A DNA stretch of 64,000 bases from Winogradskyella pelagia (GTDB lineage: Bacteria; Bacteroidota; Bacteroidia; Flavobacteriales; Flavobacteriaceae), in contig NZ_JAGEVF010000004.1 of assembly GCF_017581965.1 (NCBI RefSeq), positions 124,001-188,000 of the forward strand, in the 5' to 3' direction. The translations under genes were made by a program, and so were the position numbers. The notes beneath the pieces were generated by a model, which worked only from the letters and a program-made list of their open reading frames with translations, made no database searches and had not been told where the DNA came from. This document shows, piece after piece, positions 52,781-60,916 of the stretch; positions within the stretch are counted from its first letter, which is position 1, and the number at the start of each line of letters is the position of its first letter.

Positions 52781-53587
52781 ATGAAAAAAGGACAAATCTC
52801 TAACATATTACGCCAGTTGCAGCTAATCTACATTGTAGACTGGATTAGATTTTATATCCTAAAATTTAAGAATTACAATAAAAATAAAAAATTCGGGGCT
52901 AAGCACCCTGATGTAATCTTACCTCCAGATTATCTCATGTACGAATCGTTCAGTATTGACTATGACCAATATTATAACGGAGGACGTCGCATGGCTGTTT
53001 GGGTAGCAGAGCACCTTAGAAAACATACCTCTTTAGCCAACCAAGCCATTTTAGATTGGGGCTGCGGTCCAGGTCGTATTATAAGGCATATGCCTGAGGT
53101 TATTGGCAACAATTGTACGTTTTATGGTACAGACTATAACTCCAAATCTATAGCGTGGTGCAAAGCCAACATTCCAAATGTGGGATTTAACTGTAACCCT
53201 CTGAAAGCTCAATTACCTTATAAAGACAACACTATTGATGCTATTTATGGGATTTCTATTCTAACCCATCTATCTGAGCAAATGCATACCGACTGGATTA
53301 ATGAGCTACAACGTGTACTCAAACCAGAAGGTATTATTTTACTTAGTACTCACGGTGACAATTATAAGGTAAAACTAGAACAAACAGAACTTGAAAATTA
53401 CAACAAAGGCCTTTTAGTCGTAAGGGGAACCGTTAAGGAAGGACACCGTACCTACTGTGCATTTCAGCCAAAACCTTTTATGCAAAAACTCTTTAGAGAT
53501 GTTGATATCTTAGAGCATATAGAACTCAGCTCAGACACAAAAGATTGGGTACCTCAAGACTTGTGGATTATTAAAAAACGTAGTTAG
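52781..53587 (+). CDS. Class I SAM-dependent methyltransferase
   Basis: 268 aa. SAM-binding motif ILDWGCGPGRIIRHMPEV, followed by FYGTDYNSKSIAWCKANIPN and IYGISILTHLSEQMHTDWIN (methyltransferase-11 type), then LLSTHGDNYK. An N-terminal helix region of about 45 residues precedes the fold. The acceptor is unknown; similar proteins occur in polysaccharide and lipid methylation. One of four separate class I methyltransferases in 9 kb. Confidence 0.87.
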   Translation: MKKGQISNILRQLQLIYIVDWIRFYILKFKNYNKNKKFGAKHPDVILPPDYLMYESFSIDYDQYYNGGRRMAVWVAEHLRKHTSLANQAILDWGCGPGRIIRHMPEVIGNNCTFYGTDYNSKSIAWCKANIPNVGFNCNPLKAQLPYKDNTIDAIYGISILTHLSEQMHTDWINELQRVLKPEGIILLSTHGDNYKVKLEQTELENYNKGLLVVRGTVKEGHRTYCAFQPKPFMQKLFRDVDILEHIELSSDTKDWVPQDLWIIKKRS

Positions 53588-53600
53588 CACATTAGTTCAA

Positions 53601-53614
53601 ATGACATTTGTCAT
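53601..53614. promoter_or_regulatory. Inverted repeat upstream of a lipoprotein gene
   Basis: ATGACA-tt-TGTCAT, perfect 6+6 inverted repeat, 54 bp before the start at 53668. A candidate operator. Confidence 0.35.
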
Positions 53615-53667
53615 AGTTATTATTCCTTAGAATCCCGAAATTTAATCTCATTCTAAATCAAGACGTC

Positions 53668-54237
53668 ATGGGAATTAAAAGTGTGATTTCAGCATTCTTA
53701 TTACTTTTTGTAATGAGCTGCGCTTCAACTAGTGAGGTTATTTATGATTATAATATAGATGTGGATTTTAATCAATACGATACGTTTGTCCTCTGTATGG
53801 ACGACTTCTTCGTGGAGCATGATAATCATCCCAATTTAGATACCGAAGAAACCCGACAAATCATTGGCGATGCTGTGGAAGTTGAAATGAAAAATACAGG
53901 TCACAGAACCAACGTATTTGATCCTCAATTACAAGCGGGATTTCGGATCCTTATTAAAGAACAAACCGCACAATTTCAGAACTGTGAACATTCTGAGGAT
54001 TTACAATATTGGGAAACCTGCACTATCCATGAAGAAACCTATGAAGAAGAAACTTTAGTTGTCTATATTGCAGATTTTAAAACCAATAAAGTCTTATGGC
54101 ACGCCTCTATTATTTGCGATTTCAATAAACCTAAAAAACAATTAAAACCATATATTGCCGGTTTAGTCAAGGATTTATTTGAAACCTATCCTAAAACCCA
54201 AGTTCAGAAAAATCCTGATGATGATAAGGTGTTTTAA
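53668..54237 (+). CDS. DUF4136-like lipoprotein
   Basis: 189 aa. Lipobox LLFVMSC near residue 18. Mature part YDYNIDVDFNQYDTFVLCMD and DAVEVEMKNTGHR match the DUF4136 pattern of an extended strand followed by an even-numbered helical repeat; VVYIADFKTNKVLWHASI closes the domain. Predicted periplasmic or outer-membrane lipoprotein of unknown role. Ends convergent with the RlmL-type gene (4-nt overlap). Confidence 0.72.
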   Translation: MGIKSVISAFLLLFVMSCASTSEVIYDYNIDVDFNQYDTFVLCMDDFFVEHDNHPNLDTEETRQIIGDAVEVEMKNTGHRTNVFDPQLQAGFRILIKEQTAQFQNCEHSEDLQYWETCTIHEETYEEETLVVYIADFKTNKVLWHASIICDFNKPKKQLKPYIAGLVKDLFETYPKTQVQKNPDDDKVF

Positions 54238-55397
54238 GCCGTTTGTTTTTTAGCTTTACGGCTACCCTCGTACATTTCATATTTTACAAAACGTGCCTCT
54301 AGCTTGGCGTTAAAAACTTTTATTTTCCTTGATGGTCTAAGTCCAATGTGCTTAAGGGCCTCAAGATTAGAAGTAATTAGCCAACTTTCTGTATTGGGAT
54401 AGCCATGTTTTAATGTTGTACCGATTTGACCATAAAATTCCTCAACATCCAAATTCTCCAATCGTTCACCATACGGTGGATTAAACACCATGTGTAATTT
54501 ATCCGTTCCTGCTTTTTGAGTCTTAAAAAAATCTTCATGCTTAATGCTTATAAACTCATCTAGGTGAGCATTTTTAATGTTTTCTTTCGCCTTTCTAACG
54601 GCCGATGGTGACTTGTCATAACCTAATATCTTATGATGGAAATCTCTCGTTCTATTTAGTAAGGATTCCTCTATTTTTTCAAATAAATCTACATCCCAGT
54701 CATTCCAGCGCTCAAAACCAAATTCCTTTCTCATCAAATTTGGTGGTATATTGCATGCAATCATAGCCGCCTCCGCCAAAATGGTTCCACTGCCGCACAT
54801 GGGATCCATAAAATCCGATTGTCCATCCCAACCACTCATTAATATTAAACCTGCTGCCAAAACTTCGTTAATAGGTGCAATATTGGTGGCCAATTTATAA
54901 CCACGTCTGTGCAACGATTCGCCAGAAGTATCCAAAGACACCGTACAACGTTGTCTATCAATGTGTACATTAATTTTTAAATCCGGAAATCTTAAATCTA
55001 CATTAGGCCTTTCACCAGAATTTTCCCTAAACCGATCAACAATAGCATCCTTAGCTTTTAAGGCCGTGTATTTGGTATGGTTAAATACACTATGATGTAC
55101 TGTTGCATCAACTGCTAAACTACCTGCTGCTTTTAGGTATTTTTCCCATGGCATAGCCTTTACATTTTTATAAAGATCATCTTCCCTAACGACTCTAAAC
55201 TGCGCAATGGGTTTTAAAATTTTAATGGCTGTGCGTAATCCCATATTAGCCTTATACATAAAGCCTTTATCACCGACAAAGCTTACACTGCGTATACCTT
55301 TCTCTACATCCATGGCGCCAAGCTGCGTTAGTTCTTTAGCTAGGATTTCTTCAAAACCAAATAAGGTCTTGGCTACCATTTTAAAATTATTGTCCAT
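54234..55397 (-). CDS. THUMP-domain class I RNA methyltransferase (RlmL/TrmN-like)
   Basis: 387 aa. N-terminal ferredoxin-like and THUMP domains (about 1-160) with FEEILAKELTQLGAMDVEKG and AKDAIVDRFRENSGERPNVD, then a Rossmann methyltransferase with FMDPMCGSGTILAEAAMIA and the substrate-N motif FNPPYGERL. It methylates a guanine N2, most likely in 23S rRNA (RlmL-like, G2445) without the RlmK half found in enterics; a tRNA target is possible. The divergent promoter at 55418-55425 supports the start. Confidence 0.92.
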   Translation of the reverse strand: MDNNFKMVAKTLFGFEEILAKELTQLGAMDVEKGIRSVSFVGDKGFMYKANMGLRTAIKILKPIAQFRVVREDDLYKNVKAMPWEKYLKAAGSLAVDATVHHSVFNHTKYTALKAKDAIVDRFRENSGERPNVDLRFPDLKINVHIDRQRCTVSLDTSGESLHRRGYKLATNIAPINEVLAAGLILMSGWDGQSDFMDPMCGSGTILAEAAMIACNIPPNLMRKEFGFERWNDWDVDLFEKIEESLLNRTRDFHHKILGYDKSPSAVRKAKENIKNAHLDEFISIKHEDFFKTQKAGTDKLHMVFNPPYGERLENLDVEEFYGQIGTTLKHGYPNTESWLITSNLEALKHIGLRPSRKIKVFNAKLEARFVKYEMYEGSRKAKKQTA

Positions 55398-55417
55398 ACG
55401 TCTCGTCTAATGCGTTG

Positions 55418-55436
55418 CAAAAATACAGTATTTTTG
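55418..55436. promoter_or_regulatory. Back-to-back divergent -7 elements (RlmL-type / methyltransferase)
   Basis: CAAAAATACAGTATTTTTG: minus TATTTTTG (55425-55418) and plus TATTTTTG (55429-55436) separated by 3 nt. It rules out the early in-frame start at 55415 of the plus-strand gene. Confidence 0.55.
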
Positions 55437-55453
55437 TGCCACAGTTAAGCAGC

Positions 55454-56185
55454 ATGACAAAATTGACCCATCAATGGTATGCATCTTGGTTTGATACACC
55501 ATACTACCATATTTTATATAAAGACAGAGATTACTCCGAAGCACAACTCTTTATGGATAATCTCACTAATTATCTAAATCTACCCGAGAAAGGTAAAATT
55601 TTAGATTTGGCCTGTGGCAAAGGACGGCATTCTATTTATCTTAATACATTAGGTTATGACGTCACAGGTATAGACCTTTCTGAACAAAGTATTGCAGCTG
55701 CCAAATCTTATGAAAACGATAGTTTGCACTTTGAAGTTCACGATATGACCAAGCCTTATCCCAAAAGGTTTGATGCTGTCTTTAATCTATTTACAAGTTT
55801 TGGCTATTTTGAGGATGAGTCTTGCAATCTTAAAACTATAAAAGCTATTAAGTCTGAGCTTAACACTTATGGATTCGGTGTTATTGATTTTATGAATGTT
55901 AAATATGTAATAGATAACCTTGTTGCCGAAAATATTAAAACTGTCAATGACATTGAGTTTCATCAAAAACGACGTTTAGAGAACGGCTACATTGTTAAGG
56001 ATATTTCATTTACAGCAGAGGATAAGTCCTTTGAATTTCAAGAACGCGTTAAAGCTTTGAACCTTAAGGATTTTAAAATTTTATTTGAAAAAGCCGGCGT
56101 GCATCTATTAGATGTTTTTGGTGACTACAAATTGCAAGCCTATCATCCAGAATCTTCAGAACGTTTGATAATGATTTTTAAGTAA
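55454..56185 (+). CDS. Class I SAM-dependent methyltransferase
   Basis: 243 aa from the ATG at 55454 (MTKLTHQWYASWFDTPYYHI), preferred because a promoter element overlaps the earlier start. SAM motif ILDLACGKGRHSIYLN, then VTGIDLSEQSIAAAK and VFNLFTSFGYFEDESCN. Resembles the Tam/UbiE-like small-molecule branch. Acceptor unknown. Next to a ZIP transporter gene 9 nt downstream. Confidence 0.87.
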   Translation: MTKLTHQWYASWFDTPYYHILYKDRDYSEAQLFMDNLTNYLNLPEKGKILDLACGKGRHSIYLNTLGYDVTGIDLSEQSIAAAKSYENDSLHFEVHDMTKPYPKRFDAVFNLFTSFGYFEDESCNLKTIKAIKSELNTYGFGVIDFMNVKYVIDNLVAENIKTVNDIEFHQKRRLENGYIVKDISFTAEDKSFEFQERVKALNLKDFKILFEKAGVHLLDVFGDYKLQAYHPESSERLIMIFK

Positions 56186-56194
56186 ATTGCAGGC

Positions 56195-56869
56195 ATGAAT
56201 AAGTACTTGTTTCCTGTTTACGCCATCATCATTGGTGTTGTTATAGCGCTTTTAACCAGAAAACAGAAATCTAAGGGTAATAAGCTCCTATTGTCTTTTA
56301 GTGGTGCCTTCCTTTTGGCAATGACACTCTTTGAATTGCTTCCTGAGGTTTATGAGGATTTAGAAGCCAAACAAACAGGCCTTTTTATAATGGTAGGTAT
56401 CCTTTTACAGATTATCTTAGAGCTTTTCTCCAAAGGTGCCGAACATGGCCACGTACACATTCACCAAACCCAAAGTGAGTTTCCATGGTTATTATTTGCC
56501 AGTCTTTGTATACATAGTTTTTTAGAAGGTTTTCCTATTCACCAGCATAACGACATGGTGTATGGCGTACTCATTCATAAAATACCTATTGCGACCCTAA
56601 TAACCGCTTTTCTTTTACAAGCTCCTTTTAGTAAGCTACAGGTAATATCTTTTTTAGTAGTCTTTGGGGCCATGACACCCTTAGGTACCTTTATTTCCAA
56701 TAGCAATACATTACCGCAAGATTCCATAATTCTCATCAATGCAGTGGTTATTGGTATATTTTTGCATATTTCCACTACAATTTTGTTTGAATCTGGCGAA
56801 GGTCACAAATTTAATCTCACTAAATTACTGGCAATTGCACTTGGTGTTTTTATTGCCTATTTATTCTAA
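56195..56869 (+). CDS. ZIP family divalent metal transporter
   Basis: 224 aa with seven or eight helices. Metal site residues in helix IV: LFASLCIHSFLEGFPIHQ (His-x3-Glu-Gly) and in helix V HKIPIATLITAFLL. A His-rich loop EHGHVHIHQTQ lies between helices III and IV, as is usual for Zn-binding loops. Probably imports zinc or iron. It continues the transcription unit from the methyltransferase (9-nt gap) into the DUF4268 gene (2-nt gap). Confidence 0.92.
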   Translation: MNKYLFPVYAIIIGVVIALLTRKQKSKGNKLLLSFSGAFLLAMTLFELLPEVYEDLEAKQTGLFIMVGILLQIILELFSKGAEHGHVHIHQTQSEFPWLLFASLCIHSFLEGFPIHQHNDMVYGVLIHKIPIATLITAFLLQAPFSKLQVISFLVVFGAMTPLGTFISNSNTLPQDSIILINAVVIGIFLHISTTILFESGEGHKFNLTKLLAIALGVFIAYLF

Positions 56870-56871
56870 TC

Positions 56872-57303
56872 ATGTTTAGCAAGGAAGAAAGCAGAAAACT
56901 ACGTGAAAACTTCTGGACAAGCTTCGGGAAATCCTTTCCACGAAAATGGCTACTGTACAACACTAAGATAAAAGGGCTTAGTTTTAAATTTTACTTTGAC
57001 ACAAAAAGGGCCTTAGTAGCTTTAGACTTAGAAGATGATTTAGAAAACCGAATCAATTGCTGGGAACGATTAGTTGCTCTGCAAGGGATTCTGCAAAATG
57101 ATTATTTGCCTAATACCATTTATGAAGAAATCTACATTTTAGATAATGGTAAGGAGATTTCGAGAATTTATGTCCCTCTATTAGACCAAAAGGTTTCCAT
57201 ACACGATAAAGGCACATGGCGTGAGGTTATGGAGTTCTTTAATTCTAACATGCAACTGTTTGAAGCGTTTTTTATGGAGTACAAGGATGTCATTAAATCT
57301 TAG
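56872..57303 (+). CDS. DUF4268 family protein
   Basis: 143 aa. ESRKLRENFWTSFGKSFPRK and LLDQKVSIHDKGTWREVMEF are the DUF4268 pattern: a compact alpha/beta domain found also at the ends of nuclease-like proteins. No catalytic residues are evident here and no function is assigned. Two nucleotides after the ZIP gene; last gene of that unit. Confidence 0.82.
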   Translation: MFSKEESRKLRENFWTSFGKSFPRKWLLYNTKIKGLSFKFYFDTKRALVALDLEDDLENRINCWERLVALQGILQNDYLPNTIYEEIYILDNGKEISRIYVPLLDQKVSIHDKGTWREVMEFFNSNMQLFEAFFMEYKDVIKS

Positions 57304-57336
57304 ATTACACTCAATAGTCAACTCCAATAGAGCATC

Positions 57337-57450
57337 TCAATCTTTTAAACGTTTATATTTGTTTTGATATTCAACATCTTTATCCGTCTTGTAAATACCT
57401 GGTGCATGTAATAATAATTGTAGCTTTAGTTCAAACGAAAGGACAAATTT
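57337..57450 (-). pseudogene. Possible remnant of a protein C-terminus
   Basis: On the minus strand a reading frame between two stops encodes KFVLSFELKLQLLLHAPGIY and then KTDKDVEYQNKYKRLKD. The amino-acid mix and the ending look protein-like, but the segment has no start codon and lies in a gene gap. It could equally be chance in a low-complexity region. Confidence 0.25.
57354..57361 (+). promoter_or_regulatory. -7 promoter element candidate
   Basis: TATATTTG, 210 bp before the methyltransferase start and ahead of a 20-codon ORF. Confidence 0.4.
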
Positions 57451-57481
57451 TCATTTAAAATTAAAGCATTAAGTATTAAAT

Positions 57482-57543
57482 GTGAAAAAAACTAAAAAGG
57501 GAAAACATGCCAAAAAAGGTGATTTGAAAAAGAAATACAAATA
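57482..57543 (+). CDS. Tiny lysine-rich ORF (20 codons), uncertain
   Basis: GTG start, encodes MKKTKKGKHAKKGDLKKKYK and stops at TAG. About half the residues are lysine, so the reading could be either a real basic micropeptide or an artefact of A-rich leader DNA. It precedes the methyltransferase at 57571 by 27 bp. Confidence 0.25.
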
Positions 57544-57570
57544 GTTAATAAACAGAAATTATAAGGTAAT

Positions 57571-58323
57571 ATGGATAGTAAATATAAAGTTGGTGATTTA
57601 TTGTATGACGCTAATATTTATGATGGAATGAATACCAATCTAGCCGATTTACCATTTATCAAACGTTGGTTACCAAAACAAAAGAACACTCGCATTCTTG
57701 AACTCTGTTGTGGCACGGGCAGGCTTACGATTCCCATTGGTAAAGATGATTACAATATTACAGGTGTAGATTTCACAACTTCAATGCTCGAAAAAGCACG
57801 TAATAATGCTGCTGCATTCGGACTGGACATTACCTTTATTGAAGCAGACATTAGAACTTTAGAGTTACCAGAAAAATACGACCTCATATTTATTCCGTTT
57901 AACTCAATTCATCATCTATATAAAAACGAAGATGTGCTAAAAACTTTCAAAATGGTTAAAAAGCATCTTAAAGAAGACGGTTTATTTCTGTTAGATTGTT
58001 TTAATCCCAATATTCAATTTATTGTTGAAGGGGAAAAAGAGCTAAAGAAAATTTCGGAATATACAACTAAAGACGGTAGACAGGTTGTAATCAAAGAAAT
58101 TATGCGCTATGAAAGTACAACCCAAGTTAATCGCATTGCGTGGCATTATTATATTAATGGTGCCTTTCATTCTATTCAAAATCTGGATATGAGACTTTTT
58201 TTTCCTCAAGAATTAGATTCATGTTTAGAACAGTCCGGTTTTACCATTGCTCATAAATTTGGAGATTTTGAGGAAGGTCCATTTACCGACACCTCAGAAA
58301 AACAGATATTTGTCTGTAGATAA
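57571..58323 (+). CDS. Class I SAM-dependent methyltransferase
   Basis: 250 aa. SAM motif ILELCCGTGRLTIPIG, then VDFTTSMLEKARNNAAAFGL and LIFIPFNSIHHLYKNEDVLK. The C-terminal half is beta-rich (VVIKEIMRYESTTQVNRIAW, HYYINGAFHSIQNL), as in small-molecule methyltransferases with an added domain. Acceptor unknown. Confidence 0.87.
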   Translation: MDSKYKVGDLLYDANIYDGMNTNLADLPFIKRWLPKQKNTRILELCCGTGRLTIPIGKDDYNITGVDFTTSMLEKARNNAAAFGLDITFIEADIRTLELPEKYDLIFIPFNSIHHLYKNEDVLKTFKMVKKHLKEDGLFLLDCFNPNIQFIVEGEKELKKISEYTTKDGRQVVIKEIMRYESTTQVNRIAWHYYINGAFHSIQNLDMRLFFPQELDSCLEQSGFTIAHKFGDFEEGPFTDTSEKQIFVCR

Positions 58324-58452
58324 GAGCCGTTTAAATTAGTTTAGATATAGATAGCGCTGTTAAGAGCAATTTAATATTAAAACTTATTTTAGGTTCTTAT
58401 ATAGCATTGCGATTTTCAATTTAAATCAATTTAACATTACCTTTTTAATCCA

Positions 58453-58632
58453 ATGAAATATAAATTAAGACCAAACTTTTTCTTTATTGTCGTTGCATTA
58501 ATAGTAGGTTCAGCCTTATTTAGGCAAATCGATTTTCAAAATTTAACTATTGAAAAGCCTGCATTAGCCATTATTTATGGAGTTACTTTTTTAGCTAGCA
58601 TTCTGCTTATGCTAAAGAAACCGAAAAAGTAA
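58453..58632 (+). CDS. Two-helix small membrane protein
   Basis: 59 aa from the ATG at 58453: MKYKLRPNFFFIVVALIVGS, then a short loop FRQIDFQNLTIEKPA and a second helix LAIIYGVTFLASILLML with a basic tail KKPKK. It is shorter than the usual cutoff for annotation. I recall similar short proteins in other flavobacteria. Hairpin topology with both ends inside is expected. Confidence 0.7.
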   Translation: MKYKLRPNFFFIVVALIVGSALFRQIDFQNLTIEKPALAIIYGVTFLASILLMLKKPKK

Positions 58633-58798
58633 ATCAAATATTTTTAAGCTATTTAGCTACAAAGCTAAAATGGTTTAAAAATCTTCCATTGTGTTGAAAT
58701 TAATTATCTTTAAGGAGTTGCCCGAAATTATTTTGTTATTCCTACTATTGTGAAACAACCGGTTTACAACTAAGAATAGTTTACTAAAACCTTAGCAT

Positions 58799-59560
58799 AT
58801 GGATTTAAACTTAAAAGGCAAAAATGCCATAATTACCGGAGGCAGTAAGGGTATAGGCAAAAGTATCGCTCTAATATTAGCACAAGAAGGCGCCAATGTA
58901 GCTATATGCGCTCGAGGTGAAGACACCTTAAAAAACACTGCCGCTGAAATAGAAAAAACAGGAGTAAGAGTATATTCACAAACCTGTGATGTTGGTAGTT
59001 CTGATGAATTAGAATCCTTTTTAATTAACTCTAAACGCCATCTTGGCAGCGTGGACATCTTAGTTCACAATGCGTCAGCTTTAGCGTTAGGCCCTACTCT
59101 TAATGATTGGAAAGCTAGTATTGATGTAGACCTGATGGGAGCAGTCAATGCCTGTAACACAGTAATCCCTTGGATGACGGAAGCTGGTGGCGGTTCAATT
59201 TTGTTAGTATCGTCTACCTCTGGACTAGAATGCGATCCTACTCCAGATTATGGTTATACAGCCGCGAAAGCAGCTTTGATTGCTTATGCAAAAAAGTTAG
59301 CGGTAATGCATGCACCACAGAATATACGGGCTAATGCTATAGCACCAGGCTCAACAGAGTTTGAAGGTGGTGTCTGGGATATGATAAAAAAAGAGCAACC
59401 CGATTTATATGACATGGCAAAATCAATGATTCCTGCCGGTCGTTTGGGTACACCAGATGAAGTAGCTGATGTAGCGGTTTTTTTATCCTCTTCGCGAGCA
59501 AGTTGGATTACAGGAGAATGCGTTTCTGTTGATGGGGCTCAGCACAGAGGTATGCGCTAG
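58799..59560 (+). CDS. Short-chain dehydrogenase/reductase
   Basis: 253 aa NAD(P)-dependent oxidoreductase, classical SDR. Cofactor motif TGGSKGIGKSIA (about 13-24), NASALALG, catalytic Ser in ILLVSSTSGL, and Tyr-x3-Lys in YGYTAAKAAL. The C-terminal AIAPGSTEFEGG and ITGECVSVDGAQHRGM complete the fold. Basic/acidic preference at the end of strand 2 (CARGED) suggests NADP. Substrate not determined. Confidence 0.92.
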   Translation: MDLNLKGKNAIITGGSKGIGKSIALILAQEGANVAICARGEDTLKNTAAEIEKTGVRVYSQTCDVGSSDELESFLINSKRHLGSVDILVHNASALALGPTLNDWKASIDVDLMGAVNACNTVIPWMTEAGGGSILLVSSTSGLECDPTPDYGYTAAKAALIAYAKKLAVMHAPQNIRANAIAPGSTEFEGGVWDMIKKEQPDLYDMAKSMIPAGRLGTPDEVADVAVFLSSSRASWITGECVSVDGAQHRGMR

Positions 59561-59660
59561 ATTACAGTAAAACTAATTGTGCAAAAAGGTTTGAGCTTGA
59601 AAAAAATAGCTTTTGTTTTAAAGCAACCCTTTTATAAGTTTTCCATCTATAAATAAAAAG

Positions 59661-60050
59661 ATGAAAAAGATATCTGTAATACTGTTCCTATTTCCTTTCC
59701 TATTAGCGATGCAATGTGAAGCTGATGAAAATTCTGGCTTTGAAACCACCTATTATATAGAAAACAGTACTGGTATAGACTTGTTTTATTTAACTGCATC
59801 TAATAACTTTATAAATGTTCCAGAAGACGGAATAATTACCTTGGCAAGCGAACTTAACTCAGAGACCTTACCTATTCCACCTTCCCAATCCTTGGTTTTT
59901 AATAGTATTAAGCTTTACAAAAACGAGAATGAAAGTTTTATCCTAGTATACGCACAGAATCCAATAGACGATGAACTTTGGGTTTTTATGGAACCAACCG
60001 AAAATAGGTTTGAATACAAACTTGAGGTCACAGAAATGGTCCTAGATTAA
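59661..60050 (+). CDS. Small exported lipoprotein of unknown function
   Basis: 129 aa with an N-terminal signal MKKISVILFLFPFLLAMQC in which the final Cys could be the lipidated residue, followed by acidic EADENSGF. The mature part is a beta-type domain (YYIENSTGIDLFYLTASNNF, FEYKLEVTEMVLD). No known family. Confidence 0.68.
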   Translation: MKKISVILFLFPFLLAMQCEADENSGFETTYYIENSTGIDLFYLTASNNFINVPEDGIITLASELNSETLPIPPSQSLVFNSIKLYKNENESFILVYAQNPIDDELWVFMEPTENRFEYKLEVTEMVLD

Positions 60051-60062
60051 TAAACAGTATTT

Positions 60063-60160
60063 TAAATTTGCATTTCTAAATAATCTTAAAAAAGCCCTAC
60101 ATTCCATATCTTCGCGGTTCAAAAATTGGCCTATTAGGAGGCTTTTTTAATTTGCATTTC
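60063..60160. other. Duplicated promoter-like box flanking an inverted repeat
   Basis: AATTTGCATTTC occurs at 60065-60076 and 60149-60160; the first is part of TAAATTTG (60063-60070), a -7-type box. Between them AAAAAAGCC (60088-60096) pairs with GGCTTTTTT (60140-60148). The inner GCCT-AGGC hairpin followed by T6 would also work as a weak terminator. Confidence 0.45.
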
Positions 60161-60174
60161 ATAAATAACTCATT

Positions 60175-60909
60175 TTGAATAAATTTTTAATAATTCTCAT
60201 TCTACTTTTTGGTCTAAATTCATTCGCCCAAAACACCTTTATACCAGACAATAACTTTGAACAAGCCTTAATAGATTTTGGCTATGATGATATTTTAGAT
60301 AATCAAGTGCTTACTTCTAATATCGATACTGTCACTAGTCTACAACTCGAAGACCTTGATATCTCTGATTTAACAGGAATAGAAGCTTTTGCAGCTTTAG
60401 AAACCTTGGATTTATCTCGAAATCTTTTGACCACAATTGACGTATCACAAAATAACAATCTAGAACTTTTAGACTGTGCACAAATGAATACTCTGCTTAA
60501 GGTCAATATCCAAAATGGAAATAACACCAATATGCTACTTGGTGCTTCGGATTGCCCTAATTTAAATTGTGTTCAGGTAGATGATGTGGACTATGTCAAC
60601 GCTAATATTAATTCTTCCTTTTTCTTTTTTGGTTCTAACAACTATGTTATTAGCTTAGATTGCTTTATCCTCAGTACAGAAGAGTTTAATAAAAACCCCA
60701 TATCGCTATTTCCAAACCCCTCGAGCAATTACTTACAAGCAACTGGCATAAACCAAATTCTACCATTTACTATTTACAGCCTTGATAGTCGCATTGTTAA
60801 AACCGGAATTATCAAGCCTGATAATAGAATTAATATTCAAACCTTAACACCTGGAATTTATTTTTTAAGAATAAGCTCACTAAAATCAATTAGATTTATA
60901 AAGGAATAA
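60175..60909 (+). CDS. T9SS-secreted protein with leucine-rich segment
   Basis: 244 aa, TTG start. Signal peptide ending in LNSFAQN. Leucine-rich part TSLQLEDLDISDLTGIEAFA and ALETLDLSRNLLTTIDVSQN at about 50-95, fewer repeats than surface LRR proteins. The C-terminus FPNPSSNYLQATG, ...IYSLDSRIVKTG and GIYFLRI form the type A sorting domain, so it is transported by the type IX system to the surface. Probably binding or adhesive. Confidence 0.85.
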   Translation: MNKFLIILILLFGLNSFAQNTFIPDNNFEQALIDFGYDDILDNQVLTSNIDTVTSLQLEDLDISDLTGIEAFAALETLDLSRNLLTTIDVSQNNNLELLDCAQMNTLLKVNIQNGNNTNMLLGASDCPNLNCVQVDDVDYVNANINSSFFFFGSNNYVISLDCFILSTEEFNKNPISLFPNPSSNYLQATGINQILPFTIYSLDSRIVKTGIIKPDNRINIQTLTPGIYFLRISSLKSIRFIKE

Positions 60910-60916
60910 AGATGAA

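Noticed and set aside
57482-57543. Micro-ORF as an attenuator leader peptide
   Set aside because: Lysine codons would fit a lysine attenuator, but no terminator or anti-terminator follows and the next gene is a methyltransferase.
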